A stretch of 64,000 nucleotides of DNA from UBA6183 sp943372215 (GCA_943372215.1 CALRXU020000002.1:248001-312000), one strand, 5' to 3'; positions 50,964 through 60,095 are shown, counted from the first letter of the stretch. Translations and numbers: made by a program. The notes: a model not told the origin generated them from the letters alone.

Positions 50964-51580
50964 TGCCAATTGACGATACTTATAAAACTCTAGCAAAACC
51001 AGCAACCGCAGAGTTTAAAGACAAAGGAAGCCGATTTATTGGTTTTGCTTTTCCCATAACGGCAGAAGAACAGGTTAAACAACAATTGTTGTTGCTGAAA
51101 AAAGAACACCATGCAGCAGCACATTTTTGTTATGCTTACCAACTTGGTCCAAAGGGCGAAGTGCAGAAAAGCAATGACGACCGAGAGCCAGCCAATTCAG
51201 CGGGGAAACCTATTTTAAGAAGCATACTGAACAGTGGGCTTACCAATGTGTTGGTAGTTGTGGTGCGGTATTTTGGGGGTAAGTTATTGGGTGTTCCAGG
51301 ATTGATTCATGCTTACGGGGAAGCCGCAAAACTCGCATTGGTCCAAGCAGAAGTGCTTGAATTGGTGATTACAGAACGTGTGCAAGTAACGGGTAACTTT
51401 GTGGATGAAAATGAATTGTATAAGGCATACAAACAATTTGACGTGAAAATGATTAGCCATGAATACAACCAACACCAATTTATCAGTATCTATGAAGTAA
51501 GGAAAAATAAAAGCCAAGAGCTATTGAATAACCTTAAAAATAAACGTTTATTTGAGTTGATAAATTTATCGGAATTATGA
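50963..51580 (+). CDS. YigZ/IMPACT family protein
   Basis: The 205-residue protein has the IMPACT domain signature: FKDKGSRFIGFAFPITAEEQ, then HHAAAHFCYAYQLGPKG...SNDDREPANSAGKPILRSILNSGLTNVLVVVVRYFGGKLLGVPGLIHAYGEAAKLAL, and a C-terminal ACT-like half. Bacterial members are small proteins with a possible role in translation or nucleic acid binding, not established. It overlaps neighbours on both sides (1 and 4 bases). Confidence 0.94.
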   Translation: MPIDDTYKTLAKPATAEFKDKGSRFIGFAFPITAEEQVKQQLLLLKKEHHAAAHFCYAYQLGPKGEVQKSNDDREPANSAGKPILRSILNSGLTNVLVVVVRYFGGKLLGVPGLIHAYGEAAKLALVQAEVLELVITERVQVTGNFVDENELYKAYKQFDVKMISHEYNQHQFISIYEVRKNKSQELLNNLKNKRLFELINLSEL

Positions 51581-53271
51581 GATTGATTGTAACAATACTA
51601 GGAGTTTTAAGCTTTCAGTTGGTTTTTGCTCAGCAACAAATTGCGGAAGAATTATTGCAAAAACAAGCAACCGCAAGATTTGCATCCCAAGCAGAAACAT
51701 TAACTGATAAGGTGTTGGATGCCGAAAATCCTGATCCGTTAAACACAAACTTGGTGCTGGTGAGCAAAACTAGCAGTAAAATAGGCAACCACTATTTTTA
51801 CCAGCAATACCACTTGGGAGTGCCTGTTTATGGGGCATTTTTAAAAGTAAATACCAACCACAAAGGGCAGGTGCTCAATACGTTTAATACCTTAATCAAT
51901 ACCAACAATTTTAATGTGCCAACAAAGCAAGCGCTTGAAAAAAGTTATTGGGTGGTAAATGGCGATGCCTTGTTGCAAACTGTTGCCCAAACAGCTGATG
52001 GCATGTTTACACTAAATACGGTTTCAGGGCAAACAGTGTTTAGCAGGGATAATAAATTGTATTTTACAGATACCATTATTAAAGCAAGGGTGTTTAATCC
52101 TGACCCGCTTACCACGGCTGGTGTTGAGTACGGAAAAAATGGCACTTACAAACATTTTAACGATAGCGACTATGCCTTAATCAACAACGAGCGGAAATTG
52201 GTAACCATGCCTGCACGATACGATAATGGTAAGTTTGTTTTACAACATAAATTTGCCCGTATTGAAGACTTTAGCGGTCCCTCAATAGCTCCTGCAACTT
52301 CAACTACCGATAGTTTTATGTTTACCCGCAAACAAAGTGGGTTTAAAGACGTGATGGCTTTGTACCACATTTATGCTACCCAATTGTACATGCAAACATT
52401 GGGTTATAATAATTTGGCAAATTTTCAGATAAGAGTGGATGCCCATGCGTTAACTGCCGATCAAAGTTTTTTTACATTTACGCCTGATACTACCTTGAGT
52501 TTTGGCACAGGTGGCGTTCCTGATGCAGAAGATGCCGATGTAATTGTGCATGAATACACACATGCCATGATTTTTAGTTTAAATGCTGATGGCATTGTTG
52601 CCAACGAAAGACGGGCCTTGGAAGAAGGAATTTGTGATGCCTTTTGTTGTGCCTATTCAAAACGGATAAACCCTTTTAATTGGAAAAGAATTTTTAGTTG
52701 GGATGGGTATAATGAGTTTTGGAATGGCAGAAACGGTGCTTCCAACAAAACCTATACCGATAGGATTGGCGATTATTACAGTGATAGCGAAATATGGAGC
52801 AGTGCCATGAATAATATTTCAGAGGCTTTGGGAGAGGACAAGTGCCTGAAGTTGTTATTGGCCATCATCCCTCAATTAAGCCCTTCAACCACTTTGCCAC
52901 AAGCAGCTAGGTTGATGTATGATGCAGACAGCATTTTAAACAACAGCAAAAACAGGTGGTATTTGGCTCAAGAGTTTAATGCACGCAAGTTTGGCTCTTT
53001 TCCAACAGGCATTAATGATGTGGTGCAACAATCCTTGTTTAACCTGAGCAATACCAGTGCATTTGCACAAGGCACAGGTAGCGCAGTGTTGCAGTTTAAG
53101 CAAGTTGGTGAAATGCAAGTAGAGGCCATCAACATGCAAGGTGAAGTGGTAAAAACATGGGTGGTAAAAGAGAATCTAACCCTAAACCCAGATGACTTTG
53201 CAGCTGGGGTTTATTTTATTCGCGTAAATGATAAAAGCACCACAAGTGCCATCAAGTTGATTAAATACTAA
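51577..53271 (+). CDS. secreted gluzincin metallopeptidase (M4/M36-like) with T9SS sorting domain
   Basis: The 564-residue protein has a signal peptide (MRLIVTILGVLSFQLVFAQ), an FTP-like propeptide region (about 60-200: NHYFYQQYHLGVPVYGAFLKVNTN), and a catalytic domain with H325-E326-Y-T-H329 and, 20 residues on, EEGICDAF, where Glu350 would be the third zinc ligand. The second catalytic His of thermolysin is not obvious; the region reads YYSDSEIWSSAMNNI, closer to fungalysin-type enzymes. The last 80 residues (INMQGEVVKTW...AAGVYFIRVND...AIKLIKY) look like a T9SS sorting domain. It starts inside the YigZ gene end. Confidence 0.88.
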   Translation: MRLIVTILGVLSFQLVFAQQQIAEELLQKQATARFASQAETLTDKVLDAENPDPLNTNLVLVSKTSSKIGNHYFYQQYHLGVPVYGAFLKVNTNHKGQVLNTFNTLINTNNFNVPTKQALEKSYWVVNGDALLQTVAQTADGMFTLNTVSGQTVFSRDNKLYFTDTIIKARVFNPDPLTTAGVEYGKNGTYKHFNDSDYALINNERKLVTMPARYDNGKFVLQHKFARIEDFSGPSIAPATSTTDSFMFTRKQSGFKDVMALYHIYATQLYMQTLGYNNLANFQIRVDAHALTADQSFFTFTPDTTLSFGTGGVPDAEDADVIVHEYTHAMIFSLNADGIVANERRALEEGICDAFCCAYSKRINPFNWKRIFSWDGYNEFWNGRNGASNKTYTDRIGDYYSDSEIWSSAMNNISEALGEDKCLKLLLAIIPQLSPSTTLPQAARLMYDADSILNNSKNRWYLAQEFNARKFGSFPTGINDVVQQSLFNLSNTSAFAQGTGSAVLQFKQVGEMQVEAINMQGEVVKTWVVKENLTLNPDDFAAGVYFIRVNDKSTTSAIKLIKY

Positions 53272-53502
53272 CTATTTTATATATATCCGTTTCTTTACCA
53301 ATAAAATTTACTCGGGTAAATAATCGTAAATAATACAAACTAAATTTTCCTAAGCATATTGCGTGATAACTCTTTGCCCTCGCTTTACAAGAGCATAATG
53401 TTCAATTAAGCTCTGCTGCCAACCGTACCTTAGGATATCTACAGTTTAGGACGGTTAATTTATTTCAACGGTAAATGAACAATGCACTTTAAAGCGGCAT
53501 TT

Positions 53503-53694
53503 GAGGTTTTTATGTAAAAGGCAAGTATTGTTGTTGAGCGCAGGGTTTGGCAAGCAATCACGAAGCGAAGCGGCTGTGATTGTGTGGTTAACAACAATAC
53601 GTAGCCTTTAGTAAAAACCTCAGCAGCCTTGATTTTTTCGGTTACCTTTTTTATCTAAGAAAAAAGGTAACTGGGGTTTGGGGCAAAGCCCCAG
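53503..53694. repeat. compound structured non-coding element
   Basis: The 485-base gap 53272-53756 holds no gene. Within it a long interrupted inverted repeat pairs GAGGTTTTTA (53503-53512) with TAAAAACCTC (53612-53621), AAAGGC with GCCTTT, and GTATTGTTGTT (53525-53535) with AACAACAATAC (53590-53600), and encloses an inner stem CAATCAC/GTGATTG (53555-53561/53576-53582). Next come a 12-bp hairpin (53641-53652 with 53660-53671) and a GC-rich hairpin (671-694, CTGGGG/CCCCAG). Similar GGGGTTTGGGGC...GCCCC stretches are frequent between genes in Bacteroidota. The rest of the gap shows nothing clear. Confidence 0.75.
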
Positions 53695-53756
53695 CAAAAG
53701 GAATAACTGATTGTTTAAGGACGTTTAACTTACCAAGGAAAACGGATATACATAAT

Positions 53757-55955
53757 TTACTTTATCGTTACCCGAATTCCTGTATAAATAATCCTCCCCA
53801 TAATAGGGCCCCAAATCATGCTGGCATCAAAGTGGTTTCCAAAAGGATTTTGTGCATCAACAATCTGGTGGTGTTGCATAAAATTAAACAGGTTTTCAGC
53901 ACCTACATACAACTCCCATTTTTTAAATGCCCTTGTTATTTGCGCATTAACCGTAACATAAGGTTGGCTATAAGCTGGCATGCGGTGGTGGTCTGGGTTG
54001 CTTTGTGTTTGTGGCAAACGTTGCTGTCCAAACCACTTAAAAGTAGCATCATACTTCCACTTATCAAAGCGGGTGGCATAGGCAACATTAAACAATATCC
54101 GATCTTTTGCTACCAAAGGTTTGGTAAGCAATCCTTCACGGTAGGTTGTTTTTACATCCTGGTATTTATAAGCCAATCTAAACTCTAATTTTTTTATGGG
54201 CTCATAAATTAATTCCGTTTGAAAACTGTTGCTGTATGATGGTCCGTTCAGGTTGTAAAACAACAATTGTTGGGCATTGGCATCCATATCAGCCACCACT
54301 TGGTTTTCAAAATCAGTGCGGTAATAATCTACCATAACCGTTATTTTTCCATTGCCAATTTTACCAAAATGGGTGATGGATGTGCCATAGTTCCAGGCCA
54401 CCTCTGGGTTTAATTTCTCCAGCACACGCACCTCCCTGTTGCTGGCCATGGCAGCCGAATTTTCAATAAACACATTGGCCACGCGCAGCCCGCGCCCGCC
54501 ACTTACCCGTAAAGCGGTTTGTTTGGCCAACTGGTACTTTACATGCAAACGCGGGTTAAACAAAGGCCCAAACATGTTGTGGTAATCTGCACGAGCACCT
54601 AATAACACACTAATTTTATTCAGCATATCGTAATGGTATTCCATAAACACACCCGGCACTTGTTCCGTGCGGTTAAAAGCAGAATCGTTGTAATGCTCAC
54701 GGTAACCATCAACCATAAAACTGACCCCAGCTTTAAACTTATGGTCAGTAGTTACAATCATACTTTGGTAAATGAGGTTGGCATACAGGGTTTGTTGCGT
54801 GCCGTGGTAGGTTTTGTAGCCAAAGTAAGCATCGTGGTCGTAAGCTTTTGCGGTGGTAATTAAGCCCAAACTTTTATAAGGTTGTGATTTAAACCCTACG
54901 GCCACTTTGCTAAATGCCTCCAAATGTTTGGTGTTAATGTTTACCCCATAAATTTGGCGGTTGTCGTTTTCTGCTTTGTTGTTAAAGCTGGTTTGTCCTC
55001 CTATTCGGTTATCCACCAACGCATTTACACCAAAACTGGCCATGAGTTTACCCGGGTCTTCATACTTCCAACGGTTCATCAGGTTGTATTGGTAACCCAA
55101 AGGCATATCCAAAAAACCATCGTCATTAAAATCGTTTCGTTTGATAAAAGTACTGGCATGGGTTAACAATAAAGTGCTCCATTTTTTATTGAAACGATGC
55201 CCCACATGCACATTGGTTTCAAGCCTGCCTAAATCTCCGGCATAGGCGTTAATAAACAACCGGTCAGCCTTTTCAGGCTTGTCCAATTCAATATTAATTT
55301 GCCCACTCATGCTTTCGTACCCATTTACAATGCTGCCCACCCCTTTGGTAATGCTAATGGATTCTATCCAAGTGCCCGGTATGTGGGTAAGGCCAAAGTT
55401 GGTGCTTAGGCCACGTGGCCCTTGCATTTGTTCGGTGAGCATTTGGGTATAAGCTCCGTCAAGGCCCAATACCTTAATTTGTTTGCTTCCACTCACTGCA
55501 TCGCTGTAGCTTACATCAACCGTTGCATTGGCTTCAAAGCTTTCGCTTAAATTGCAGCAAGCCGCTTTTTTTAGTTCAGCTTTGCCCAGTGTTTGTTTGT
55601 TAAATGGGTCAATCATGCTTATACTCATGGCTGCTTTCTCTTCGCGCACCACAGCTTCTTTTAACTCATTATCGGGGCGTAAACGTATCACCACTTCTTT
55701 GCTGCTGGTTAGTCCAAACAAGGTATCTGTTTCATAACCCGTGTAAGCAATAATCAGGGTGTCTGGCAAACGGGCCGGAAGGGCAATTTCAAAAATACCG
55801 TTGAGGTCGGTATTGGTACCTTTTTTGGCATGTAACCAGTAAACACTGGCTCCTATAATGGCTTTGCTGTCTTTTTTATCGCTTACCACGCCTTTTACCT
55901 GTGCGTTAACTAGCAACGTGAAACAACAGGTAACTATTGTCAAGAAAATTTTCAT
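53757..55955 (-). CDS. TonB-dependent outer-membrane receptor
   Basis: The 732-residue protein has a signal peptide (MKIFLTIVTCCFTLLVNAQ), an N-terminal carboxypeptidase-regulatory-like domain (VKGVVSDKKDSKAIIGASVYWLHAKKGTNTDLNGIFEIALP), a plug domain (about 115-230: VLGLDGAYTQMLTEQMQGPRGLSTNFGLTHIPGTWIESISITKGVGSIVNGYESMSGQINIEL, written here in full order) and a 22-strand barrel to the C-terminal aromatic strand (IYTGIRVTIK). The Cys-rich partner upstream suggests a metal or metal-complex substrate. That is inference; siderophore or other ligands remain possible. Confidence 0.93.
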   Translation of the reverse strand: MKIFLTIVTCCFTLLVNAQVKGVVSDKKDSKAIIGASVYWLHAKKGTNTDLNGIFEIALPARLPDTLIIAYTGYETDTLFGLTSSKEVVIRLRPDNELKEAVVREEKAAMSISMIDPFNKQTLGKAELKKAACCNLSESFEANATVDVSYSDAVSGSKQIKVLGLDGAYTQMLTEQMQGPRGLSTNFGLTHIPGTWIESISITKGVGSIVNGYESMSGQINIELDKPEKADRLFINAYAGDLGRLETNVHVGHRFNKKWSTLLLTHASTFIKRNDFNDDGFLDMPLGYQYNLMNRWKYEDPGKLMASFGVNALVDNRIGGQTSFNNKAENDNRQIYGVNINTKHLEAFSKVAVGFKSQPYKSLGLITTAKAYDHDAYFGYKTYHGTQQTLYANLIYQSMIVTTDHKFKAGVSFMVDGYREHYNDSAFNRTEQVPGVFMEYHYDMLNKISVLLGARADYHNMFGPLFNPRLHVKYQLAKQTALRVSGGRGLRVANVFIENSAAMASNREVRVLEKLNPEVAWNYGTSITHFGKIGNGKITVMVDYYRTDFENQVVADMDANAQQLLFYNLNGPSYSNSFQTELIYEPIKKLEFRLAYKYQDVKTTYREGLLTKPLVAKDRILFNVAYATRFDKWKYDATFKWFGQQRLPQTQSNPDHHRMPAYSQPYVTVNAQITRAFKKWELYVGAENLFNFMQHHQIVDAQNPFGNHFDASMIWGPIMGRIIYTGIRVTIK

Positions 55956-56025
55956 TGAATTGATTTAATAAAGATGAATAAATAAAAAATAACTGCATAA
56001 ACACCAGTTGATTATTTATATCATG

Positions 56026-56478
56026 CTAAATTAAATACGTTTGAATAAGGCTTAAATAGCCCTGCTTAGGGTGTTTAGCAGGTGGCGGATTAGGCGGTTT
56101 AACCTCATTTAAGCGAATAACAGCAAGTGGGTTTAGGTTGTTACAAACCATGCTGTTTAATGCAATACTTTGCAGGTAATGGTTGGTGCTATTTTGTTGT
56201 GGGGTGGTTACTGATTCGTCTTCAATGTTTTGATGGAAATAGGAGTACGTACAGCAGCTTTTAGCTACTTCTTGTTGCGGAGCCGACTCATGGCTGCAAC
56301 AGCTTTTTTTGCGTGGTTGCTGGTGGTGTTCACAGCTATTGCTCACATTTGTAAATGATACCACGGCTTTGCCGTTTTCTGCCGAGCAAACCATTTTAAA
56401 CACATGTATGCCAGTATATCCCCAAACAATGCAGCAGGATAAAAATAAAGCAACAGCTAGGTGAAGTAATTTTCTCAC
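56026..56478 (-). CDS. Cys/His-rich secreted protein of the HYC_CC_PP type
   Basis: The 150-residue protein has a signal peptide (MRKLLHLAVALFLSCCIVWG) and then H-x3-VC (HVFKMVC), CEHHQQPRKKSCCSH and KSCCTYSYFH, and ends in Pro-rich PPNPPPAKHP. This order of His/Cys, CC pairs and PP is that of a small Bacteroidota family named after these motifs; paired Cys and His suggest binding of a soft metal such as copper. It lies 70 bases upstream of the TonB receptor gene, in the same direction, so they probably form one operon. Confidence 0.75.
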   Translation of the reverse strand: MRKLLHLAVALFLSCCIVWGYTGIHVFKMVCSAENGKAVVSFTNVSNSCEHHQQPRKKSCCSHESAPQQEVAKSCCTYSYFHQNIEDESVTTPQQNSTNHYLQSIALNSMVCNNLNPLAVIRLNEVKPPNPPPAKHPKQGYLSLIQTYLI

Positions 56479-56559
56479 GACCAGACAAATGTAAGCATAA
56501 ACTTCAAGATGTCAAATTATACCAATTGTAATACTATAACCGACCAATCTGTTATGGTA

Positions 56560-57564
56560 TTAATAGAAACGTTTAAAGCCAACTGCCTGCCTCACTTCTG
56601 CCAGGGTTTTAGCAGCACTCTCCCGGGCTTTTTCAGCGCCTTGTTTGGCTACTTTAGCCAGCAGCACATCGTCTGCCTTAATGGCTTCAATGTGCTCACG
56701 AATAGGGGTAAGGAAGGTGATGATGTCTTCTGCCAATTGTTTTTTTAAGTCTCCGTAACGGATGGTGCAATTGGCATAAGCCGCAGTAAAGGTGTTCAAC
56801 TGTTCTGGTGTAGAAACCACTTTGAGCAAATCAAACAGGTTTTGCACGGCAGGGGTTGGCGTGGTATTTTGTTCAACAGGGCCACTGTCAGTAACCGCGC
56901 GGCTCATTTTTTTTCTGATGGCTTCGGGGCTGTCAATTAAGTTGATTACGTTGTTATCGCCATCACTTTTGCTCATTTTGCCGCCACCTTGCAGACCGGG
57001 TATTTTCACCAGTTCGCCCCCATAATTAAAGGCGTGTGGTTCAGGAAACAATTCCGTTTGGTACATGCGGTTAAAGCGGTTGCCAAAGGTGCGGGCCATT
57101 TCCAAATGTTGTTCTTGGTCTTTACCAACGGGTACTTTAACGGCTTTGTGAATGATGATGTCAGCCGCCATCAACACTGGGTAGGTTAACAATCCTGCAT
57201 TGATATTATCAGGTTGTGTGCGGGCTTTTTCTTTAAATGAACTTACACGCTCCAATTCTCCTTTGTAAGCATGCATGTTCAGCAGCATGTACAACTCTGG
57301 AATTTCAGGTAAATCACTTTGGATGTATAAGGCACAAGCCTCTGGGTCCATGCCGCAGGCCAGGTATTCAGCCAACACTTGTTTTACATTTTCATGCAAA
57401 TCAGCAGGGTTGGGGTGGGTGGTAAGCGAGTGGTAATCAGCTATAAAAAAGTAGCAGTTGTACTCATGCTGCATTTTTAAAAAATTGCGCACTGCCCCAA
57501 AGTAATTCCCCAAGTGTAAGTTTCCGGTTGGCCTAATGCCGCTAACTACAATTTCTTTTGTCAT
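56560..57564 (-). CDS. trpS: tryptophanyl-tRNA synthetase
   Basis: This is a class I aminoacyl-tRNA synthetase. The 334-residue protein has the HIGH-equivalent GNLHLGNYFG (residues 15-24), the KMSKS-equivalent GGKMSKSDGD near residue 195, and the typical QSDLPEIPELYMLLN, GLLTYPVLMAADII and PVGKDQEQHLEMAR stretches. Length is normal. It stands alone, 82 bases downstream of the start of the Cys-rich gene region in the opposite sense of reading order. Confidence 0.97.
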   Translation of the reverse strand: MTKEIVVSGIRPTGNLHLGNYFGAVRNFLKMQHEYNCYFFIADYHSLTTHPNPADLHENVKQVLAEYLACGMDPEACALYIQSDLPEIPELYMLLNMHAYKGELERVSSFKEKARTQPDNINAGLLTYPVLMAADIIIHKAVKVPVGKDQEQHLEMARTFGNRFNRMYQTELFPEPHAFNYGGELVKIPGLQGGGKMSKSDGDNNVINLIDSPEAIRKKMSRAVTDSGPVEQNTTPTPAVQNLFDLLKVVSTPEQLNTFTAAYANCTIRYGDLKKQLAEDIITFLTPIREHIEAIKADDVLLAKVAKQGAEKARESAAKTLAEVRQAVGFKRFY

Positions 57565-57655
57565 TTAAGCAAAGAAAGTAAAAACGAAGCCCACAAGCAA
57601 ATGGTTTGATGTTGTAACTGTATTTAGCTTTTGTCACTACCACACGTAGGGGATT

Positions 57656-57696
57656 GGTTACGCTGAACTTCGTTTTGGGTGGGAGTGATGGGGGAA
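57656..57696 (+). repeat. dispersed repeat, copy A
   Basis: This is one of five copies of a roughly 35-40 bp sequence with core CGCTGAACTTCGTTTTGGGT, all in the same orientation, found only in gaps between genes in 57.6-62.3 kb. This copy shares with copy B the 3' extension GATGGGGGAA. It lies 92 bases upstream of trpS. Confidence 0.75.
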
Positions 57697-57728
57697 GAGA
57701 TTATAAACACTTAACTATTCGCTAATTT

Positions 57729-58031
57729 TTAATATCTCATACCTGTAGCTAGTAAACTAAGATTACCAGTAAGGAAAAAAAACAGTACGATAAATAGCGC
57801 GTATTTGTAGTATCCTTTGAATCGGTTCCAATACTGTTTTTTCTCCAAGGGGAAGATTGCGATAACAGCGTTTAATATTGCAGCAAGTAGTAATGGATAA
57901 AGAAACAACGTCACAACAATATGAACTAAAATTTCTATCAGATGTTTACCGGCAGAAACATGTTTTACATCTAAAAATATTATGATAATAAGTTGTAATG
58001 TATTTGTAATGGTCCAAATGTGTTTTTTCAT
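57729..58031 (-). CDS. small membrane protein, unknown
   Basis: The ATG at 58031 gives 100 residues with three membrane helices: TITNTLQLIIIIFL, LIEILVHIVVTLFLYPLLLAAILNAVIAIF and YALFIVLFFFLTGNLSLLATG. The extended frame to 58067 adds only 12 residues. No family was recognised. It starts inside a gap that also holds repeat copy B and lies in the accessory region on the right side of the window. Confidence 0.6.
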   Translation of the reverse strand: MKKHIWTITNTLQLIIIIFLDVKHVSAGKHLIEILVHIVVTLFLYPLLLAAILNAVIAIFPLEKKQYWNRFKGYYKYALFIVLFFFLTGNLSLLATGMRY

Positions 58032-58123
58032 CTTTCCGAAGCTAATATATTGATGTGATTTTTGCAAAAATGGATAAAGTTTGGCTATTGTTGTGTTTGT
58101 TCTTGTTCACACCGAAGGGGGCG

Positions 58124-58164
58124 AGTTCCGCTGAACTTCGTTTCGGGTGGTAGCGATGGGGGAA
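58124..58164 (+). repeat. dispersed repeat, copy B
   Basis: This copy reads CCGCTGAACTTCGTTTCGGG and then TGGTAGCGATGGGGGAA. Its first part CCGC and the later GGTGG could pair in part. It lies between the small membrane protein and the K+ channel gene. Confidence 0.8.
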
Positions 58165-58273
58165 ATATAGATTTAGCTTCGCTAATTCTATCAGGAGTAT
58201 CACTTGTTCTACTTTAGCTACCATTAAACAAAAATTTTGTTGTGGCTAGTAAGTTATTACCAATCAATCTCTG

Positions 58274-58933
58274 CTAGTTGTCAGCTTTTTTGTCTGCTAA
58301 AAACCACGATGATACGTAGGCTGTAAATGTTCCGAACAGTCCAACACCAGCGGTCATTAATAATACACCAATAATACGACCACCAGTTGTTACAGGAAAT
58401 TTGTCTCCGTAGCCTACTGTAGTTATCGTAACATATGACCACCAAAGAGCATCCTCTGCTGTTTTTATATTGCTATTTGGGTCATTCTCAAATTGCAGTA
58501 TAGATATTGATGAAAATACCACTAGGAGTAATGCGAGTAAAATTACAGTCGTGAATGCTCCTTGTGCCTTACTTTTAAATATATGATTAACAATGTTTTT
58601 GGTCGAACGAAACGCCCGAAGGATTCTTAAAATTCTTATTAATCTAAGTGTTCTTCCTGCTCTTAAAATGTCGATGTTGGGTATGCTGCATAGTAAGTCA
58701 ATCCATCCCCATTTCATAAATCTCAATTTATTGTCGGCTTTGAAGAATCGTATGAAAAATTCTAGGATGAAAAATATGCATATGATGTTGTCAAGAAATC
58801 CAAGAATTTTAGAAATCTCGCTTGGGAGATTAAAAAATGTATCTACGATTATTGACCCAAGAACATAAACAGAAAGAACTAGAACCAAAATGTCCAAAAT
58901 TCCAAGTTTTTTTTGTTCGTTGTCTTTTTCCAT
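58274..58933 (-). CDS. voltage-gated-type potassium channel
   Basis: The 219-residue protein has six membrane helices of the Kv type. The S4-like helix carries Arg at every third place (RAGRTLRLIRILRILRAFRS, about residues 92-111), and the pore has the selectivity filter TTVGYGDKFP (about 171-180). It is probably a homotetrameric K+ channel of the inner membrane. Its start overlaps the stop of the lamin-tail lipoprotein gene as TAATG, so the two may be translated together. Confidence 0.94.
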   Translation of the reverse strand: MEKDNEQKKLGILDILVLVLSVYVLGSIIVDTFFNLPSEISKILGFLDNIICIFFILEFFIRFFKADNKLRFMKWGWIDLLCSIPNIDILRAGRTLRLIRILRILRAFRSTKNIVNHIFKSKAQGAFTTVILLALLLVVFSSISILQFENDPNSNIKTAEDALWWSYVTITTVGYGDKFPVTTGGRIIGVLLMTAGVGLFGTFTAYVSSWFLADKKADN

Positions 58934-59307
58934 TAATTAGACCAAGTATCAATGATTGAGCCTGTGGAGTCTTTTAAGTAAATTGTCTCTCCGTTGTCGT
59001 TTATTCCAAACCCAAGTGTAGTGCCTAAAAATGTTTTTGTTTGACTGTTTGTAAGACTTGTCCCCTTAGGTATATTGTATGCATCTGGAGCATTTTTGTC
59101 ACCAAGTTTCCAATTTGATATGTCTTGAGTTATTCCTGAATTATTCTTAATTGTTATTGACTCTTGAGTTGTTGGTGTAGCGGTTACAGATAATATGTAA
59201 ACTTTTTTGGGCTCTAAAGAATTAGGATTTGGCTCATCTGAATCACTACTACAAGCAATTAATAGGGTGGTTAAAGTGATTAGAATTATGGATTTTGTTG
59301 TTCTCAT
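58933..59307 (-). CDS. lamin-tail-domain lipoprotein
   Basis: The ATG at 59307 gives MRTTKSIILITLTTLLIACSS, a lipoprotein signal with Cys19 in the lipobox LIAC; the longer frame from 59340 would put charged residues before it. After a short Ser/Asp linker, residues 50-124 form a lamin-tail (LTD) domain: ESITIKNNSGITQDISNWKLGD...YNIPKGTSLTNSQTKTFLGTTLGFGINDNGETIYLKDSTGSIIDTWS. The domain is common in secreted Bacteroidota proteins and its role is unknown. It overlaps the K+ channel gene by one base. Confidence 0.88.
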   Translation of the reverse strand: MRTTKSIILITLTTLLIACSSDSDEPNPNSLEPKKVYILSVTATPTTQESITIKNNSGITQDISNWKLGDKNAPDAYNIPKGTSLTNSQTKTFLGTTLGFGINDNGETIYLKDSTGSIIDTWSN

Positions 59308-59349
59308 TTTTAAAGTTTTTTTTGGGAATCCGAACTTCATTTATAGTTG

Positions 59350-59616
59350 TTAAAAGACTGGCAAACTCTTTTTAAAGTTCAAAGCGTAAAGTTGTCGTCT
59401 TTCTAACTGGTAGATGTGGCTAGTCTTCTTTTTTGTTCCCTTTGGTCTTCTTTTATATGGTTTTACTTTCGTCCCATCTTTGCGGGTATATCCTTTTACC
59501 GATTGAGATCTTGTCGAACTAGAACTGCTCCTTGATTTACTTTTTTGTGCTAAGGAGTACTCTGTTGTTGCTACGCTTAACAGCAACACCAAAAAAAGTT
59601 TTAATAAGTTTTTCAT
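59350..59616 (-). CDS. small secreted basic protein
   Basis: The 88-residue protein has a signal peptide (MKNLLKLFLVLLLSVATTEYSLAQ), a Ser-rich linker and the motif VKGYTRKDGTKVKPYKRRPKGTKK, which resembles the GYTRKDGTYV-type repeats of small Bacteroidota exported proteins. The C-terminal 20 residues (YQLERRQLYALNFKKSLPVF) do not look like the usual continuation, so a frameshift or truncation is possible. It lies 42 bases upstream of the lipoprotein gene. Confidence 0.65.
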   Translation of the reverse strand: MKNLLKLFLVLLLSVATTEYSLAQKSKSRSSSSSTRSQSVKGYTRKDGTKVKPYKRRPKGTKKKTSHIYQLERRQLYALNFKKSLPVF

Positions 59617-59743
59617 CTTTAAAGTGTTTGTCTATTCTTAATGCTTTTTCTACATCCGCTTTGGTCAACTTAATCGTCAAATCTGCTGCTTCGAAGCCTA
59701 ACTTCCAAAATGCATTGGCTGCAATTCGTTTTAAGGATGCATG
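59537..59743 (-). pseudogene. open reading frame remnant without start codon
   Basis: On the minus strand the frame from 59743 to the TAA at 59537-59539 is open for about 68 codons and has the look of a real protein (LKRIAANAFWKLGFEAADLTI, then KLTKADVEKALRIDKHFKDE). It has no ATG and is preceded by a stop; its end overlaps the start of the small secreted gene in another frame. It may be the tail of a lost gene. No family was recognised. Confidence 0.3.
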
Positions 59744-59827
59744 TTACCTTCATATGCAACTAAAATGGGGATAGTGGAGGCAATTTCACATAGCTACCAT
59801 TTTAATCGCATGATTAAATTTTCTTTT

Positions 59828-59967
59828 TTCAAACCTATCTCAAACCTTGCTTTTAAACAATAGGGAAAACACTCTTTTTTCATGGGGTAAATACTCTTTT
59901 TTCTAAAAGGGGGTATTTCCTTTCTAAAATACCCTTTTTAGGGGTACGAAACGGGAAAAACGCGGGT
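59828..59967. repeat. long direct repeat R1
   Basis: About 140 bases recur at 61111-61251 with few differences. The unit is AT/G-rich, with runs of T, the block ATGGGGTAAATACTCTTTTT, a hairpin GGGTATTT/AAATACCC (59911-59918 with 59927-59934) and the end GGGGTACGAAACGGGAAAAA. It lies in a gap of 479 bases (59617-60095), which apart from it holds only the ORF remnant and dispersed repeat copy C. Confidence 0.9.
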
Positions 59968-60010
59968 ATTGTTATTGGAAGAGGCTTTTTGTGAGGGAGT
60001 GAAGAGAATT

Positions 60011-60045
60011 AGCTACGTTGAACTTCGTTTTGGGCGGTAGCATGG
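60011..60045 (+). repeat. dispersed repeat, copy C
   Basis: This copy reads GCTACGTTGAACTTCGTTTT and then GGGCGGTAGCATGG. It lies just after R1 and before the four-helix-bundle gene end, in the same orientation as the other copies. Confidence 0.7.
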
Positions 60046-60095
60046 GTCTTGCCACATGATGTTTTGAATACTTTTTATTAGGCCTCCTATGTTGC

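Noticed and set aside
53503..53694. CRISPR array
   Set aside because: There are inverted, not direct, repeats, no regular spacing and no cas gene nearby.
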